Source: Apophysomyces variabilis
Taxonomy: Eukaryota > Mucoromycota > Mucoromycetes > Mucorales > Mucoraceae
NCBI GenBank assembly: GCA_002749535.1
Contig: MZZL01000085.1
Coordinates: forward strand, 84,967-148,966
Reading direction: 5' to 3'
Length of the DNA: 64,000 nucleotides
Under the pieces are notes generated by a model. It worked only from the letters and a program-made list of their open reading frames with translations. It was not told the origin of the DNA and ran no database searches. Each line of letters begins with the position of its first letter. The first letter of the stretch is position 1. The position numbers were made by a program, and so were the translations under genes. Shown here in pieces: positions 12,401 through 24,451 of this stretch.

Positions 12401-14170
12401 ACTTACTTATGTACCTTCTGACAATTTTATTATTTCAAAAGAATGTTGGATCTTATGTCCATTGTATAAGAACTCAATCAGTTCAGTTTTTCCAATTTAC
12501 TCAATCTCATAACCATGTGCAGCTAGGCTTATTTTACCAATGACTTTGTTTACTTTATATGATAGATTTTTAAAAATTTCACTGTCTATGGCTAAGAAAT
12601 CAGCACCAATGTCACAAGGGCTAGTAGTTACTTATTCTGTAAGATCAAAGGTATGAAACAAGATTTAGTTTGATTTGTCTTCATAGAGCGATTTTTTAAA
12701 TGATGTTTACTTAATGCCTTAAGATCAAGCTCTTGCATAATATTATCTTCTTTTGTGTTTACATATTCATCATTAGATTGATATGACAAAGGGTTGTTAC
12801 AGTCATATGACATACTGGCCTATGCCACACAGGCCACCAAGTTTTCTTTCACCTTTTTTCCTTTTGCCTCCAGGAATTTGGGGCAGTGGTGACCATAGAA
12901 CCATGGTTTATAACAAAAGGTGCATGGTTTATCTATAGCCTGTGAGGTACTTATATTGTTATCCTTATTGCTATGATTACCAAAGGATCTGTCATATGCA
13001 GTCCTCTCATGTTTACCTACCATGTTTTGGTTGACCTTAGGCTTTACTGAGCAAGAGATCAAATGGTCATCCTTTTCTAAAGACTATTTTCTGTCTGAGG
13101 TCATGGCCAGGATGAGATCGTACACCTTATCTAAGTTGGTTGGGATGTTGGCACTGAACTGGGACGCCACAACGAAGCAAGCATGATCGCAATAATGCAG
13201 GAGCAGAGAGGAGATGAACACAACAATAAAGTTTTCATTTTCTTTGCATTTAGACTCAAGATGTTGCATTTGGAAACGCTCAATATACGCCAGAAGTGTT
13301 TCACTACGTTTTTGGACTATATGGAAAGTTTGTATGAGAGTTCAGTAGCAATGTATAGGAGTATCAAATTTATATAGAAGAATTCAATTTAGCTTTAGAC
13401 CAAGACAAGTTTTGACGGGCAAACTTTGCATTAAACTAAACCTTTTGACTATCATTCAGACACAACTTGAGGAGTCTTTCCCAATGACCATCATAACCAA
13501 TTTGGTATGCATCCAATTGAGCCTTGAATGCTCTTACAAAAGAACGAGCAGAATCATGGACGTCTTTTTTTATATTCTACTTGGTGCCACCAGCAAGTTG
13601 AAGAGCGGGCAAGTCTCTGGGAACTGCAGCACTTTGATTTATATTATGCATGGGTTTAACTCCCAGTTAAGACATCTGAAGCTCAGAATTGGCAGAGCAG
13701 CTTATGTTAAAACTTTCACACAAAGAAACAACAGTGACAGACGCACGAAATTCCTTACACTCAGGATACTTCTTTGCACAAAGAAGAGAAAACTTATCAA
13801 CATGCTCTTCAGTGATATAGAACTCATTTAGCAGGCGATCACATGTCTCCTCAGCTTTATTCATTTCTATAGCGTTGTTATACAAGCGCTCTTTTTAATT
13901 TGCTAACTCTTTTAATTTAGCTAATGTGCGGAGGGCACTGGAAACCAGGTCTGCATGCTTGGAAGTGCTATTGCCTTGAAATACCGATGAGGGCAGAGAG
14001 ACCACTGAACCAAGACCATTAATAACTGGGCTGGTCTCACCAGACGAGACAGGAATGGATGGATCCACAGATGAGATGGATGGATGTTGATCCACATCCA
14101 TTGATTGATCACTGGAAACAGAAACATGAGGATTAACCTTGGGGATGGATATTTGATTTTCAATTGACAT
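9480..14170 (-). pseudogene. Gypsy-B copy 1 gag-pol (broken)
   Basis: The start at 14170 is chosen by alignment with copy 2. Recognisable parts on the minus strand: gag, an RT with IDD near 11650, RNase H with MDAS near 11215, an integrase with DHWVID near 10530 and SDNGDEF near 10345, and a chromodomain remnant near 9560-9630. The coding frame changes between about 13670 and 13270 and again between 12630 and 12390, so at least two frameshifts are present. Stops of all three kinds interrupt gag and pol, many replacing Trp (TGG to TAG/TGA) or Gln (CAA/CAG to TAA/TAG). Confidence 0.85.
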
Positions 14171-14197
14171 CTTGACAGGGGTTTCAGAATTCAACGT

Positions 14198-14204
14198 AAA
14201 AAAA
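14198..14204 (-). promoter_or_regulatory. T7 tract after the Gypsy-B copy 1 5' LTR
   Basis: On the minus strand the LTR end (ACAACA) is followed directly by seven T, then ACGTTGAATTC. There is no TGG-type tRNA primer site. The same arrangement occurs in the other chromoviruses here. Confidence 0.5.
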
Positions 14205-14431
14205 TGTTGTATTAAGATGGATAATGGATTAGACACAGAGACTCAAATAAGAGAATACGTTGAGACTAGTGTTTATTCCTAAAAGAAGGATCATAAACTA
14301 AGAACCCATGTCTAATGATTAAAGAGTAAATCTTTTATAATAAAGATCATATATCTGAAACAAGTTCAATTGATGTATGTAAAGGATATGGCTTATGAAT
14401 CTACCTTAATACACTTTATCAGAATACTACA
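14205..14431 (-). repeat. Gypsy-B copy 1 5' LTR
   Basis: 227 bp, the same length as both LTRs of copy 2, running TGTAGTATTC to ATACAACA on the minus strand. Confidence 0.85.
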
Positions 14432-14870
14432 GACATAATAAAAGAGGTAATCGTCAAACATTTGAAGGGCAAAAAGGACAATTGGGATTTATATGTTCCA
14501 AGTATACAACTAACAATGAACCTCAAACATGCCAAGCTACATTTTACCTGTCCATTTGACTTGATGTTTGCATGATAAATCAATCCTTTCCAGGACTACC
14601 AAAATATAGAACTTCTTCTTACTCTGACAATATCAAAGAACGTCAGAAACAAATTGAAGAAATAGAAAAGATTGTTATTTTAGCTATCAATGAACACATC
14701 AAAATACTGCATGCAATGGAACAGACAAAGTTTGAATCTAGTTACCATATTATTTAAAAATTTCTCAATGGCAGTAAGGTTATAATCAAAAATGTTATAC
14801 GATCATCAAAGATTGATCCATGATATGAAGGACCATTCACTGTCAATGGAAAGACAAAAAAAGGTAGTTA
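14432..14870 (+). pseudogene. Old Gypsy-C copy, integrase C-terminal fragment
   Basis: It aligns with 37583-38030 of the younger Gypsy-C. It keeps Trp in DNWDLY, where the younger copy has a stop, but shares the doubled stop before INPFQDYQN, where two CGA Arg codons are likely. It ends at the TTA target of CACTA-2 and resumes at 20386. Confidence 0.85.
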
Positions 14871-15065
14871 CACTATGGGAAAATTTATTCTTAGATTCAA
14901 GGATAAAGTCTTTAATTATACTTTAAAGTAATCCTTGAATAAGATAGAAATTTTACATTTACCATGATTATTCAAGGATTATTTTTAAGCATTATTTAGC
15001 GATTATCGCTGAATTCCTTTCTTATTGAAGGATTACTTTAAAGGATACATTGATACTAATCATTG
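14871..15065 (+). repeat. CACTA-2 left terminal region with TTCAAGGAT motifs
   Basis: The terminus is followed by several copies of TTCAAGGAT or its complement. The first ~95 bp recur in reverse orientation at 45498-45592 and the next part at 44829-45082, which shows another copy of the family. Confidence 0.75.
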
Positions 15066-15223
15066 AATTCAATCTATATTAAAGGACAGCATTGATTGTT
15101 TATTTTCCTTTTTTTTCTTTGCTATACTGAGGGAAAAAAAGCAGAAAATCACTAACAAATTGCTTGTTAATGTCACATGTCTAATAACAGGTTCGAAATC
15201 AGTACCTTACTGTCATTCATTAG

Positions 15224-18200
15224 CTAGATAGTAGTAAGAAGACCCAAACTGCTGCTGTTGTGTTGCAACACTATCTCAGGCCAAAAGAAATAATATACAG
15301 ATGGCTGATTTCCAGTTTTCTTTGTCAAACGACCAATGAAGCTCACAATGTCATAGTATTCAACAATCATCAGCTTGGATCTGGCTGATGGACTTATATA
15401 AATACAGTCGAAGTTTCTGTCCACTTTTGCATCATAAACATCCACTGCAGCCAGCATGCACGCCTCATTATTCTAACTATGCCATATATAAAAAAGGACT
15501 TGACCAAAGAAGCACTTTGTCTCTAATCTTATGGGATGCTAAGAGTTGACATATCTAAAACAGTGAACAGTGTTGGTAGAAGAACTCATTTATATCTTAC
15601 ACGTCAACTGTAGTAGCAAGCCTGACAAAATATGCTGCATGATTGCCTTATTTGTGTTGGAGCAGACTTCTAAAAACCTTATAATCATGCCAAAGGCTGC
15701 CGGCATATTCAAATGTCTTTTCTATTGCACCAGAAACCTCAATGTAAGAATAAAAGCATTAAAGGGCATGTCAGAGAGCTTATAACTTCACGGCTGCAAT
15801 TTCTTTCATTATTTCCAGAGAAGCAATTTGCAGCTTCCCTCACAACTCTGGCTCTATCAGCAGTTCCTTGTCTAATGCCTAATTTACACCTGGCAAGGAT
15901 TCTTTACTATTATCCCCTTCAGGCTCTATCCTCAGATGCCTGGTCATAGTAAGCTTATTCATAATTGCAGCAGCATTCTGACTAGGAGCACTACCTAAGC
16001 TAATTAGGCGGCTATACAAATCAATGGTTTATTCTAAAAATTGAGCACTGAAGTACTGAAGAGGTCCTAGCCTGTGAATAATATCTGCCATATAGGACAG
16101 ATAGTGCTGTATTGGCATAAAAACAGAGATATTGAGCACTTTATCAGCGCCTTTGGTGAGGTGATCAAGGAAATGATGCTATATATTGATATTGCTACAG
16201 AAGTACATCTATGTTAGTACAGATTAGCATTAAATAAGTTTACCTTTCAATATCTTGCAGGTTATCCTGACCAAGCTTGTAACTTAGTGTGAGCTGATAG
16301 GCATAGACCAAAGCAATTATAACATTTTTAGCTTCAACACTATCTATCCTTATGATGACAAGAGTAAGAACAACATAGAGCAAGAAATTGATCCAGTCGA
16401 CTGCTCTAGGTCTTGCTGCTTCTACAAGACTCCTCCATTTGCCCTGGAATGCAGTTGGGATATCTTTGCAAGAGCCTTCCATCTCCTGTATTATGTCTAT
16501 AAAGACATTAGCATCCAAGTCAAATGGCGAAGCTTTGCCATCCAGAGTATACTTACTCTGCAAAAGCAGGAAGAATTGGTGGCTGATTCCATGCCCTAAA
16601 AGGTGTATTTCATCAAGCCCCCAAAACTCTGGGCCCCAAAATAAATTAAGATAAGTAAACTAAGTTGGTTTGATTAAACTATCCTTGATAAATTTAGCTA
16701 TTGTAAGAGACTTCTACATTTAAGGACAAACCTCATTTCTGGTCCTGAAGCCATCAACAGTGCGCCATATATAGAGAACCAGACAAGAAGAGAAATAGAT
16801 GCCACCAGTACTGTCATCTCTTCTTCTTCCTTTAATTTGACATATGCAACATCTATTATATAATTGATGCCCACTATGGTTAGCAAGATACCTCACTGCA
16901 GAAATATCACTAGTGGCAAAAAGAAGATGCACCTTGCTGTGAATATCTATACTGTTGCTTTTTACTACTATTCCTGCTCTCTGGATCACTTCTAGCTCAG
17001 CGAGTATGGGATTTAAAAAAGAGGCAAGATCTTTAGGCTAGTTAGGACCTAGAATGACACAAAGTTGTATCATTCTATTGTTCTCATATCTGTAGCAAGT
17101 TTAAAAACGTTACAAATATTATAACATTAAATAACAATACCTTATAGATGGGTCCAGGTTCAAGACAATGGCATAAACCATTGTCATAGTATATTTGCTG
17201 CCTTTAAAAGGCTGGAACCCATCTAGATACAGGCCAATAGCTACATCATAATCGCTGGTGAATAACTCCCCTTGCAACTCACTGTATATTGATCTATCAA
17301 AAACATCTGCATACAAGTTTGGGTCTTGTTGGCGGTTGCAATGGTATGACATAAGCTGTCTCATCTCTGGATCATAGAGCATAAAAGCAATTTGCTCCCC
17401 AAGTGGAAGTATTTGTATGGTTGAAACTGGCCGAGACATATCTTCATCACTTCCAGACTGCACATATCTAGCCTGGCCACAATGTTCACAAAGGTGCTGA
17501 AGTATTTAAGAGAGAAATAAAGATAAAGGGATCAGAAGAATACTTTGAGACTCTTGGATATCGTTTTTATTCAAAAGTCCAATTACTGGTTTTAACAATC
17601 TCTACTACTAATATTTATACTGTCTGGATGCTTAGTCAGATATCTTATTAATCAGAGGATGCGTAAGCTCTGAGTAATCATGGTGGATTGATAATGATTG
17701 ATAATGAGTGCTTGTCAAGATGTTATTGTCTATCTGAGTTTGAATAAGAGAATTCAGAGACAATGACAAATCACTGTGTTCCTGCTAAGATTGTAATCAT
17801 TGTACTTGTCTTGTCACACCAATTATAAGATAGAGAGACTATATCAGAAGTTTGTATAAGACCGCAATGATTGCTTTATTAGAGGAAACAAGGTGATAAG
17901 TGAATGTGTATGATCGTTATATAATAAAAATATATCAAATACAACAGGTGCATTTATCATCTGTGTTGAACAGTTTGTATCCATTTGCACAAATGTCATA
18001 TTGCTTAGTCTTTATGGGGAAGGCTCCTGCCGCAGCCCTAGTAGATATGTAAGGAGATAGAAGATGCTCACAGTCTAGAGAGACGTTAATAAAAATTCAA
18101 GTCAAACTAGTGGTACAAACCAGGTCCTCCCAGTAAAATAGCTTCGTTTGCTATACTGAGGATTTTTTCATAGGCGGCCTTTGACATACTATACTTGGTC

Positions 18201-18790
18201 ATAGTCTGTAACAGTTTTACACTCAAGCGGGCAATCTCATTCCTAGGGGTGCTATGCTCAAATTTATACTCTAACAAGGGAGGTTCTTCATTGTTGGGCA
18301 GGTCATCAGTGGCTTCTGTACCTTTATAACAACGTAAATATGATTGAGAATGTTACTGTCTGCAGAAACTAAAATACCTAGAGCGGTCCCAAGATCCAAA
18401 TCCTTATAATTTTCCCATAATGGAGTACAGAAGTTTTCAGAAACAATGTCTGAGAGGGAAACCTCTTCATAAACAATATTCTCTGCTACATCTAAGATGT
18501 CATCAAGAGGAGTGATACTGTCCACATCCATAGCGCTAGTTGATGGCTGTTGTTGATCTTGTATCTGATGTGGGTTCTGTCTAATACACAGATGCTGTTT
18601 ACAAAAAGATTAAGAATAGTTTGCAACATACTGCAAGTTTTGAATGCTTCCTCCAGTTTGCGCATCCCTATGGTGATAGACATGGCTTTGCATTATGCAG
18701 TCCTTAGCATGCTTGCCAAAGACTCTTGTATTAAAGAATTCATGACACCAAGGACACTTCTGTGCCTTTGCTGAGGCATATTAGCGACGT
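15224..18790 (-). pseudogene. CACTA-2 Tnp2-type transposase (broken, interrupted)
   Basis: Read from the right: an N-terminal zinc finger (CPWC...H...C, about 18757-18680), an acidic stretch, then after an LTR-like insertion a second finger (CEHC, about 17485), the Tnp2 core with YDVAIGLYLDGFQPFK (about 17230), KVHLLFATSDISAVRYLANH (about 16930), a likely region of PTAFQGKWRSLV (about 16450), and a weak C-terminal stretch to 15224. Short introns probably separate some blocks. Stops and frame breaks make it non-functional. This Tnp2 is clearly different from that of CACTA-1. The start codon is not clear: the ATG near 18781 is not in the frame of the finger. Confidence 0.75.
17504..18117 (+). 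repeat. Gypsy-G-like solo LTR inside the CACTA-2 transposase gene (ends approximate)
   Basis: The stretch aligns with the Gypsy-G LTR (reverse of 62289-61783), sharing AATACTTTGAGACTCTTGG and later blocks to the GATCGTT region. It separates the transposase N-terminus from its core. No clean target duplication was found. Confidence 0.55.
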
Positions 18791-19039
18791 TTGAAGGAAT
18801 GGTTAGTATCCATGTAGGCTTTTAAAAATTTTTAATCAAAGAAACAGAAAAGAACAAAGGGAATGAGGACTTTGTAATCACAAAATTTCATCAGTTTTTC
18901 AGGATCTTGTGCTATACATGGCGGAGATATTGACAATCAGTTAATTTGTAATACCTAAGATACTCCTAATTTAGTCTGTTTATGACAAAACTTAGCTAAC
19001 TTGAGGGCAACTTTATTGTCCATCTTTTTTCCATCAACA
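18791..19039. promoter_or_regulatory. Intergenic region between the divergent CACTA-2 genes
   Basis: About 250 bp separate the transposase N-terminus (minus) from the coiled-coil gene (plus). If both were expressed, this would be a shared bidirectional promoter. No clear TATA box was seen. Confidence 0.35.
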
Positions 19040-19699
19040 ATGTCTCAACGTCCTAACACTATCAACGCTATCCAAACTGCTCTAAACACCATCTCAATGC
19101 GTTTTGAGGCTTTGGAGAGAACCACCACTAAGGTGTTAGAGAATAACCACATTGAGCTTCTAAGGGGACAAGATCACCAAGAAGATATCCTCAAGATAAT
19201 CCTTAAGAACTAGCAGCAAATCCTTCATGCTATAGAAGCTATCAGCAGCCATCTCATTGTTAGAGATAAACCACATAATGATCAATCAAATGGCTTTTTA
19301 GTTGTAGAGAGGATATATGAAAGGCCATCATGCATAGTAAACAACAAGGCTAGACCTATATGACTTTCAATGAGAGTTATAGAGGGTTGCATTCATAGTG
19401 TATTCTTCCCAAATGATATTGAGAAGGCCAATAATGCCATAAGTGTGTTGCAACCTCTGCTACATAGGGCAGCAGTGTATCTCAAAGCCAAGCTGAAACT
19501 GCAAGACTTCTCTATTGCTTGGAGTTCCATCTCATCCTTGAGTCAGTTGGATGCTGCTGTTGCCTTTGAAACAGAAGCAGCTATAAAGGGTATACCTTTT
19601 AATAAATATACCAACTCCTGGGCAGTGTTGTGGCTCTTGTAGTATAAGTGGGGTAACTATCATCAGTATTACAAGCGTTGTGCTAAGGTAAGTATCTGA
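19040..19699 (+). pseudogene. CACTA-2 second gene: coiled-coil protein (broken)
   Basis: A single frame from ATG 19040 runs to TGA at 19697, broken by TAG at 19211, TGA near 19361 and TAG near 19640. The first ~60 codons are helical with heptad-like spacing (IQTALNTISMRFEALERTTT), suggesting a coiled coil. The C-terminal part is conserved-looking but unrecognised. The sequence AAG followed by GTAAGT at 19685-19693 is a good splice donor, so a further exon may follow. It diverges from the transposase. By position it could be a TNPA-like accessory protein; that is inference. Confidence 0.5.
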
Positions 19700-20385
19700 T
19701 AAATACATTTTGTCTTTAACTGATAATATAGAAAGTCTATGCAATTGAAAGCAGCATTGAGTAATTACTATTATAGCCCTTATCAGTTTTTAGCTAAATG
19801 TATTTGTTAGTTCATCAGCCTTCCAAAACGACAATAATGGACAAGGAGAAGAGCATTAACAATTATAATGCAGAAACTGCTATTAACTGTACTGTATAAA
19901 GAACGTAAAATAACAAGTAAATTCCATTAGCTTAACTACTCAAGACATATTAAATATCTACAAAAGTGTATTTAAGCTGACATAATAAAACAATTACACA
20001 GATAAACAGTATCAGACTTTTAACATACTGTTTGTTCAATTAGTAGTCCATATTGTTTTTCATAACTAACCTGCACTAATAGCTGTGGACATTAGATGCA
20101 AAATTGCAGCTTCTTTATAAGTCAAGGATAATTCCTGTGTTTTAGGCTTTATAACAATGAGAGTGTAATTATAGGACTAATCCTTGAACTGTCCTTTAAT
20201 CTTGTTCTATAATTCAAGGTTTATTAATAAATCCAAACTCCTACAATAAAAGACTTAAATTACAAGATTTATCCTGTAATTGTTCTGTAATTATCCTTTA
20301 TTAAGACAATAATCCTTGAATAAGCAAGCATATCCTTTAATTATCCTATAATTAAAGTATTTCAAGAATTCTTTTTCCCATAGTA
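19700..20385 (+). repeat. CACTA-2 right terminal region
   Basis: AT-rich, no gene seen beyond a possible second exon of the coiled-coil gene. ATCCTTGAA or its complement occurs near 20180, 20213 and 20311, mirroring the left end. Confidence 0.6.
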
Positions 20386-20858
20386 TTACATACTTATTGA
20401 TGAAACAGGTGTACTACTTGCCTAAAACATTCCACCCTCTCACATTAAGCTTATCTCTCAAGACACTGTTATTAAAACAGATGATATCTATGAAGTATAA
20501 GCTATTATTAATTATAAGGTTAAACTGGGCAAACTAGGTCAATACCTTTATAGAGTACAGTGAAAGAACTATAGTTCTAAACATGATATATAGGAGCCAG
20601 TAGAACACTTCAGTAATCTTTCACTCATTGAAAAATATTGGCAATAACGTAAACTGGGTGACAGAAAACCTTTTACTGAAAATTTAAACAGTCATTCTAT
20701 CAAACATAGACGCACTTAGAGCATGTCTTTTCTTTAATTTTTCCCACTGGGTTTTTTTGACAGAGTTTTTATCAACATTGCTATTAATATCAATATCCAC
20801 AAGTGTAAGGACTTTATACAGCTATTTCAAATGGTTGTTCTAACCTGGCAGGGGGCAA
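20386..20858 (+). pseudogene. Old Gypsy-C copy, pol C-terminus, chromodomain and 3' UTR
   Basis: This continues the fragment ending at 14870. The chromodomain is legible: YLYRVQ, stop for Trp, KNY...HDI, stop for Trp, EPVEHF. It includes the uninterrupted target of CACTA-1 (AACTATAGTTC, about 20567-20577). Downstream is the CCCACTGGG box (about 20743-20752) and a purine tract GGCAGGGGGCAA before the LTR. Confidence 0.85.
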
Positions 20859-21067
20859 TGTTATATCTGATATCCTTTTTATAGTGATTTAGCCATATTT
20901 TCTGAATCTTGGCAATGTCTCAGCTATAGCTAGATGAACTTCTTATAAAACTTTTCATGTTATATAAGATCATATATTCATCTCCAATTCTGACTTTCAG
21001 TATCTGAAAAAAGAACTTTTTGTTCCTAGCTTTCTTACTGATTATCAGGAACTATTATTGTCTTATC
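20859..21067 (+). repeat. Old Gypsy-C 3' LTR, first part
   Basis: TGTTATATCTG... matches the start of the young Gypsy-C LTR. It breaks off at TTATC, the target duplication of the young Gypsy-C, and resumes at 44595. Confidence 0.9.
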
Positions 21068-21511
21068 TGTCATATCCAACATCCTTTACATAGTGATTTA
21101 GCCATATTTTCTGAATCTTGGCAATGTCTCAGCTATAGCCAGGTAAACTTCTTGTAAAACTTTTCATGTTATACGAGATCACATATTCATCTTTGATTCT
21201 GACTTTCGGTATCTGAAAAAAGAACTTTTTGTTCCTAGCTTTCTTACTGATTACCAGGAACCATCATTGTCTTATCCTTAACACCAATAACACTTGATTC
21301 TTCAATTGTACCATTGGTTTATGTTACAGACAATTGAATGAAAACTTTTCTTCTTATGTTATTGGTTTACAAGAAGTTTCACACTTATAGTCCTGATCAT
21401 TCAACTAGAAAACTATAAAAGAAAAGCACTTAAAAATAAAGAACATAATCTCAGTCTCACTGATTCCATCGGTTATTCTTTCTTTATTTTGATCTCACTT
21501 TTGACACTTCA
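21068..21511 (+). repeat. Gypsy-C young 5' LTR
   Basis: 444 bp from TGTCATATCC to GACACTTCA. It holds ACTATAAAAG near 21413 as a probable TATA box with AAATAAAG about 25 bp further. Confidence 0.9.
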
Positions 21512-21519
21512 TTTTTTTT
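21512..21519 (+). promoter_or_regulatory. T8 tract after the Gypsy-C 5' LTR
   Basis: Eight T directly follow the LTR, then CAGTGAATTC. No TGG tRNA primer site is present. Confidence 0.5.
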
Positions 21520-21555
21520 CAGTGAATTCTTTTTTTTTCTTTATTTTCACTTACC

Positions 21556-24451
21556 ATGTCTTTCCCTACCTTCAACACTTCCTTTTCTAATGCCGTTTCT
21601 CCCAGTGTTCCTGCTAAGGAACACTCAGTTATGTCGGATATTTCCACTACCCCTCTTTCCTCTTCACCTCAAGTGCAGGCCAAAGAAGTTCTTTCAGAGC
21701 TCAGGGACGAATTAGCCTTGTTAATAGTCAAGAACGCCAGAGCAGTCCAGGCCAAGGACCAAGCGGCCATTACCCAGATTGGTCAGGAAATGGAACAGTT
21801 GTCTGGACAGATCTAAGTTATGTTGGGCGCTCAAAAACTCATCAAATTATCAGCACCATCTATGTCTGTCAAGTCTCATAAATCCCACTGCGCACCAACC
21901 AACCTTCCTTTCTTCCAATGGGTTGGTTATGAATGGAAATCAGATGCTATTATCTATCCTAGTATCCACGACTGTTTGATCCGCTTCCAGGATATAATTC
22001 GTGCTGATTTCCTCAACATCAATGAGGTATGGCATATCTATTTACCTATTGTCATATCACCAGACCACCGTTTCTGGTTCAAGGTTCATTTGGAAGATCA
22101 AGGTCACCAACCCTAGAGTTTTGCCAAGTCTGCCTTGATCCGAGATTTTGCTGTTCAGGATGCTGAACAGTTATCCAACCTTACTGACGAGCTTATGGCA
22201 ATCTGTATGCATCCTTTAGAGTCTGTCTCTGCCTTCACTGCCCGGTTTGAACGTTTGCATCAGGAGGCCTGTGCTCCTGACAACCTTATCATGGTGAACT
22301 GGTATCTTGGTGCTTTGCTTCCTGATTTGGCTGACAGAGTGGATACTGCCCGTGCTGGTCTGGCACCTGAAAACAAGCAGTTAGTCCAGCAAATCGCTTC
22401 TCTTACTCTTTCCCTGGAAGGCTGTACACGCCAATGCCATGGTCGTTCTCATCATGATCAAGTAGTATCTTCTTTGCCCTCTCTCTCACCATCATCAAGA
22501 TCCATTCTTACACATGATGACAGAAAGAAACGCAGAGTTGAGACTGCTTCGCCATCCACCCCATCGTCGTCTAAGGCATTGGCCAAATACTGCCATATCC
22601 ATGGCAAAGGTTGCCACAGCACTGAAGAGTGCCGCAAAGCTGCACTCTTTATACAACCACAGGGTTCCTTTGTTGGTTCTGGTCCAACCAGCAAGCACAA
22701 TCCTTTCCGCCAATTTTTGGCGCCTATTACTGCTGCTCCTGGTCCATCTTTCTCGTCGTCATCATCCCATGCTCCAGCGCCTGACACACCTTCTGATAAG
22801 GGTAAAGGCAAAAGCAAGTCTTGCTTCACTTGCGGGAACCTTTGGGTTCCTGGCCACAAGTGCAAGACAGTGGCTATCTGAAGCACACATGTTCAGTCTG
22901 CTGAACCAGCTCCCGAGGATACACTGGATATCAATATAGAAGAGGTAGAAGAAACCCTTTCTGGCACTTGCATCCAATGTAAGTTATCATGCAGTATTAA
23001 TAAGTATTCCTTTGAGAACACACACTCATATTACATACCTATCATCTTACAGAATCACGAGCTTTGGGCCTTATTGGACCCAGGTGCAACCACAAGTACT
23101 GTCTCTTCTTCTCTGTGCCGCCATTTTCAATGGCAGATCATACCGCAATCTGGAGTAGTACATCTTGCAAACAAGCACATTTCTGTAGATAGACTGGGTA
23201 TCACAAATAAATTGTCAATCAGTTGCAATGGCAAAACTATCAGTCATTCCTTTGAAGTTTTTGATTTATATGGCAAAGCAGAAGTTTGCATTGGCAATGA
23301 TATAAAACATCATTTTGGCATTCATTTGAAAGGTCTTCCTTCTTGTTGGCATCATACAGGCCTTCCACAACTGCCATCCAATTCTCTTGATGATTTCAAG
23401 CCTAACAATTCTCCTGCAGGTTCTTCATCAGAACAACAGGAATTTCATGAAGCTATACAGACCTTCATACAGGCTAATGCTTCCATTCCTTCCTTATCAT
23501 TCTGCACGGTTCCAGAATCCATCATCTGTTTGGATACTTCTGCTGGCGTTACGGCCTATCGTCTTCCTTACAAGGTTCCAGAAACACTTAAACCAATCTT
23601 ACAGGAACAGATTGATAAGTGGCTCTCAGATAGTATCATCACTAGGGCACCTGTCAACACAGCTTGGAACAGTCCGTTAACATTCGCACCTAAAAAGGAT
23701 ATTGATAGTAACTTTACCAAGTACCATCCTTGTTTGGATCCGCGCCACATCAACCGTTTACTTCCTGATGATCGCTTCTCTCTTCCCCACATCAGTGACA
23801 TTTTCAAGAAGATGTCTGGTGCCACAGTCTTTATCACGCTCGATCTGAAAAATGCATTCCACAGTTTTAAGATCCACGAGCCTGATCAACACAAGACTGC
23901 CTTTACAGTAAACGGTATCCAGTACATGTTCCATGGCTGTCCTTTTGGTTTGAAGCCTATTTCATCCAAATTTTAACAAATGATAAACTACATCCACCAA
24001 GACACACCATTTGTCACTACCTTTGTAGATGATATTGTTATTTTCTCTAAGAATCTTGTTGAACACGTCCATCATGTCCAAGAGGCTATTCAACGTCTCA
24101 CAGACATAAACTTGATTCTTAATCCAGACAAATGCCACTTTGTGCAACAGTCTGTTTACCTGCTTGGTTTTTGCATTAGTGCCAAAGGTGTTTCCTTGGA
24201 TCCATGCAAAGTCGCCAATGTGCAGAAATAGCCTCAACCCACTACTGGTAAGGACATACAACGTTTCCTGGGCCTTGTCAATTACTTCAGAGAGCATCTT
24301 CCCAACCTCTCTATCATCATGGCGCCCCTGGACCGCCTATGCCACAAGGATTCTCTCAGGGATTTATGGACCATAGAACATATGCAGGCATTTGACAACA
24401 TCAAGACAATGTTACTACATGCTCCCGTTCTTAGTCCCCCTGACTTACGCT
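21556..24451 (+). pseudogene. Gypsy-C young gag-protease-RT (broken)
   Basis: One frame from ATG 21556. Gag has a capsid-like region (FFQWVGYEW) and two zinc motifs: C-x2-H...H-x4-C near 22591-22632 and CFTC...GHKC near 22825-22863. The protease motif is DPGA near 23080 in place of DTGA. RT carries LDLKNAFHSFKI and FVDD (about 24024). Stops: TAA 21814, TAG 22114, TGA 22879, TAA 23974 (likely Gln) and TAG 24229 (likely Trp). It ends within RNase H at PDLR, where Gypsy-D inserted; the next codons resume at 36533. Confidence 0.88.

Larger units (their letters stand above)
9299..14431 (-). mobile_element. Gypsy-B copy 1: minus-strand chromovirus, heavily mutated
   Basis: Read on the minus strand: 5' LTR (14431-14205), T7 tract, gag, protease, RT, RNase H, integrase, decayed chromodomain, purine tract (9402-9391), and the start of the 3' LTR (9390-9299) cut by Gypsy-A. 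It is the same family as Gypsy-B copy 2 (47424-61278) and can be followed against it throughout. Compared with copy 2 it carries many Trp, Gln and Arg to stop changes and Gly to Asp/Ser, Pro to Leu/Ser changes, all explained by transitions. Its right flank is old Gypsy-C integrase sequence. Confidence 0.9.
14871..20385 (-). mobile_element. CACTA-2: decayed CACTA/EnSpm transposon
   Basis: The left end is CACTATGGGAAAA and the right end is TTTTTCCCATAGTA, so the inverted termini agree except for one G-to-A change in the last base. It is flanked by the 3-bp duplication TTA (14868-14870 and 20386-20388). Removing it restores Gypsy-C integrase sequence, as in the younger copy. It holds a minus-strand Tnp2 pseudogene, a divergent plus-strand coiled-coil pseudogene, and a gypsy LTR-like insertion. 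Copies of TTCAAGGAT/ATCCTTGAA recur near both ends in both orientations. Confidence 0.88.

Noticed and set aside
22458..22886. 142-codon minus-strand frame
   Set aside because: It is antisense to the Gypsy-C gag zinc-motif region, which is clearly coding on the plus strand.
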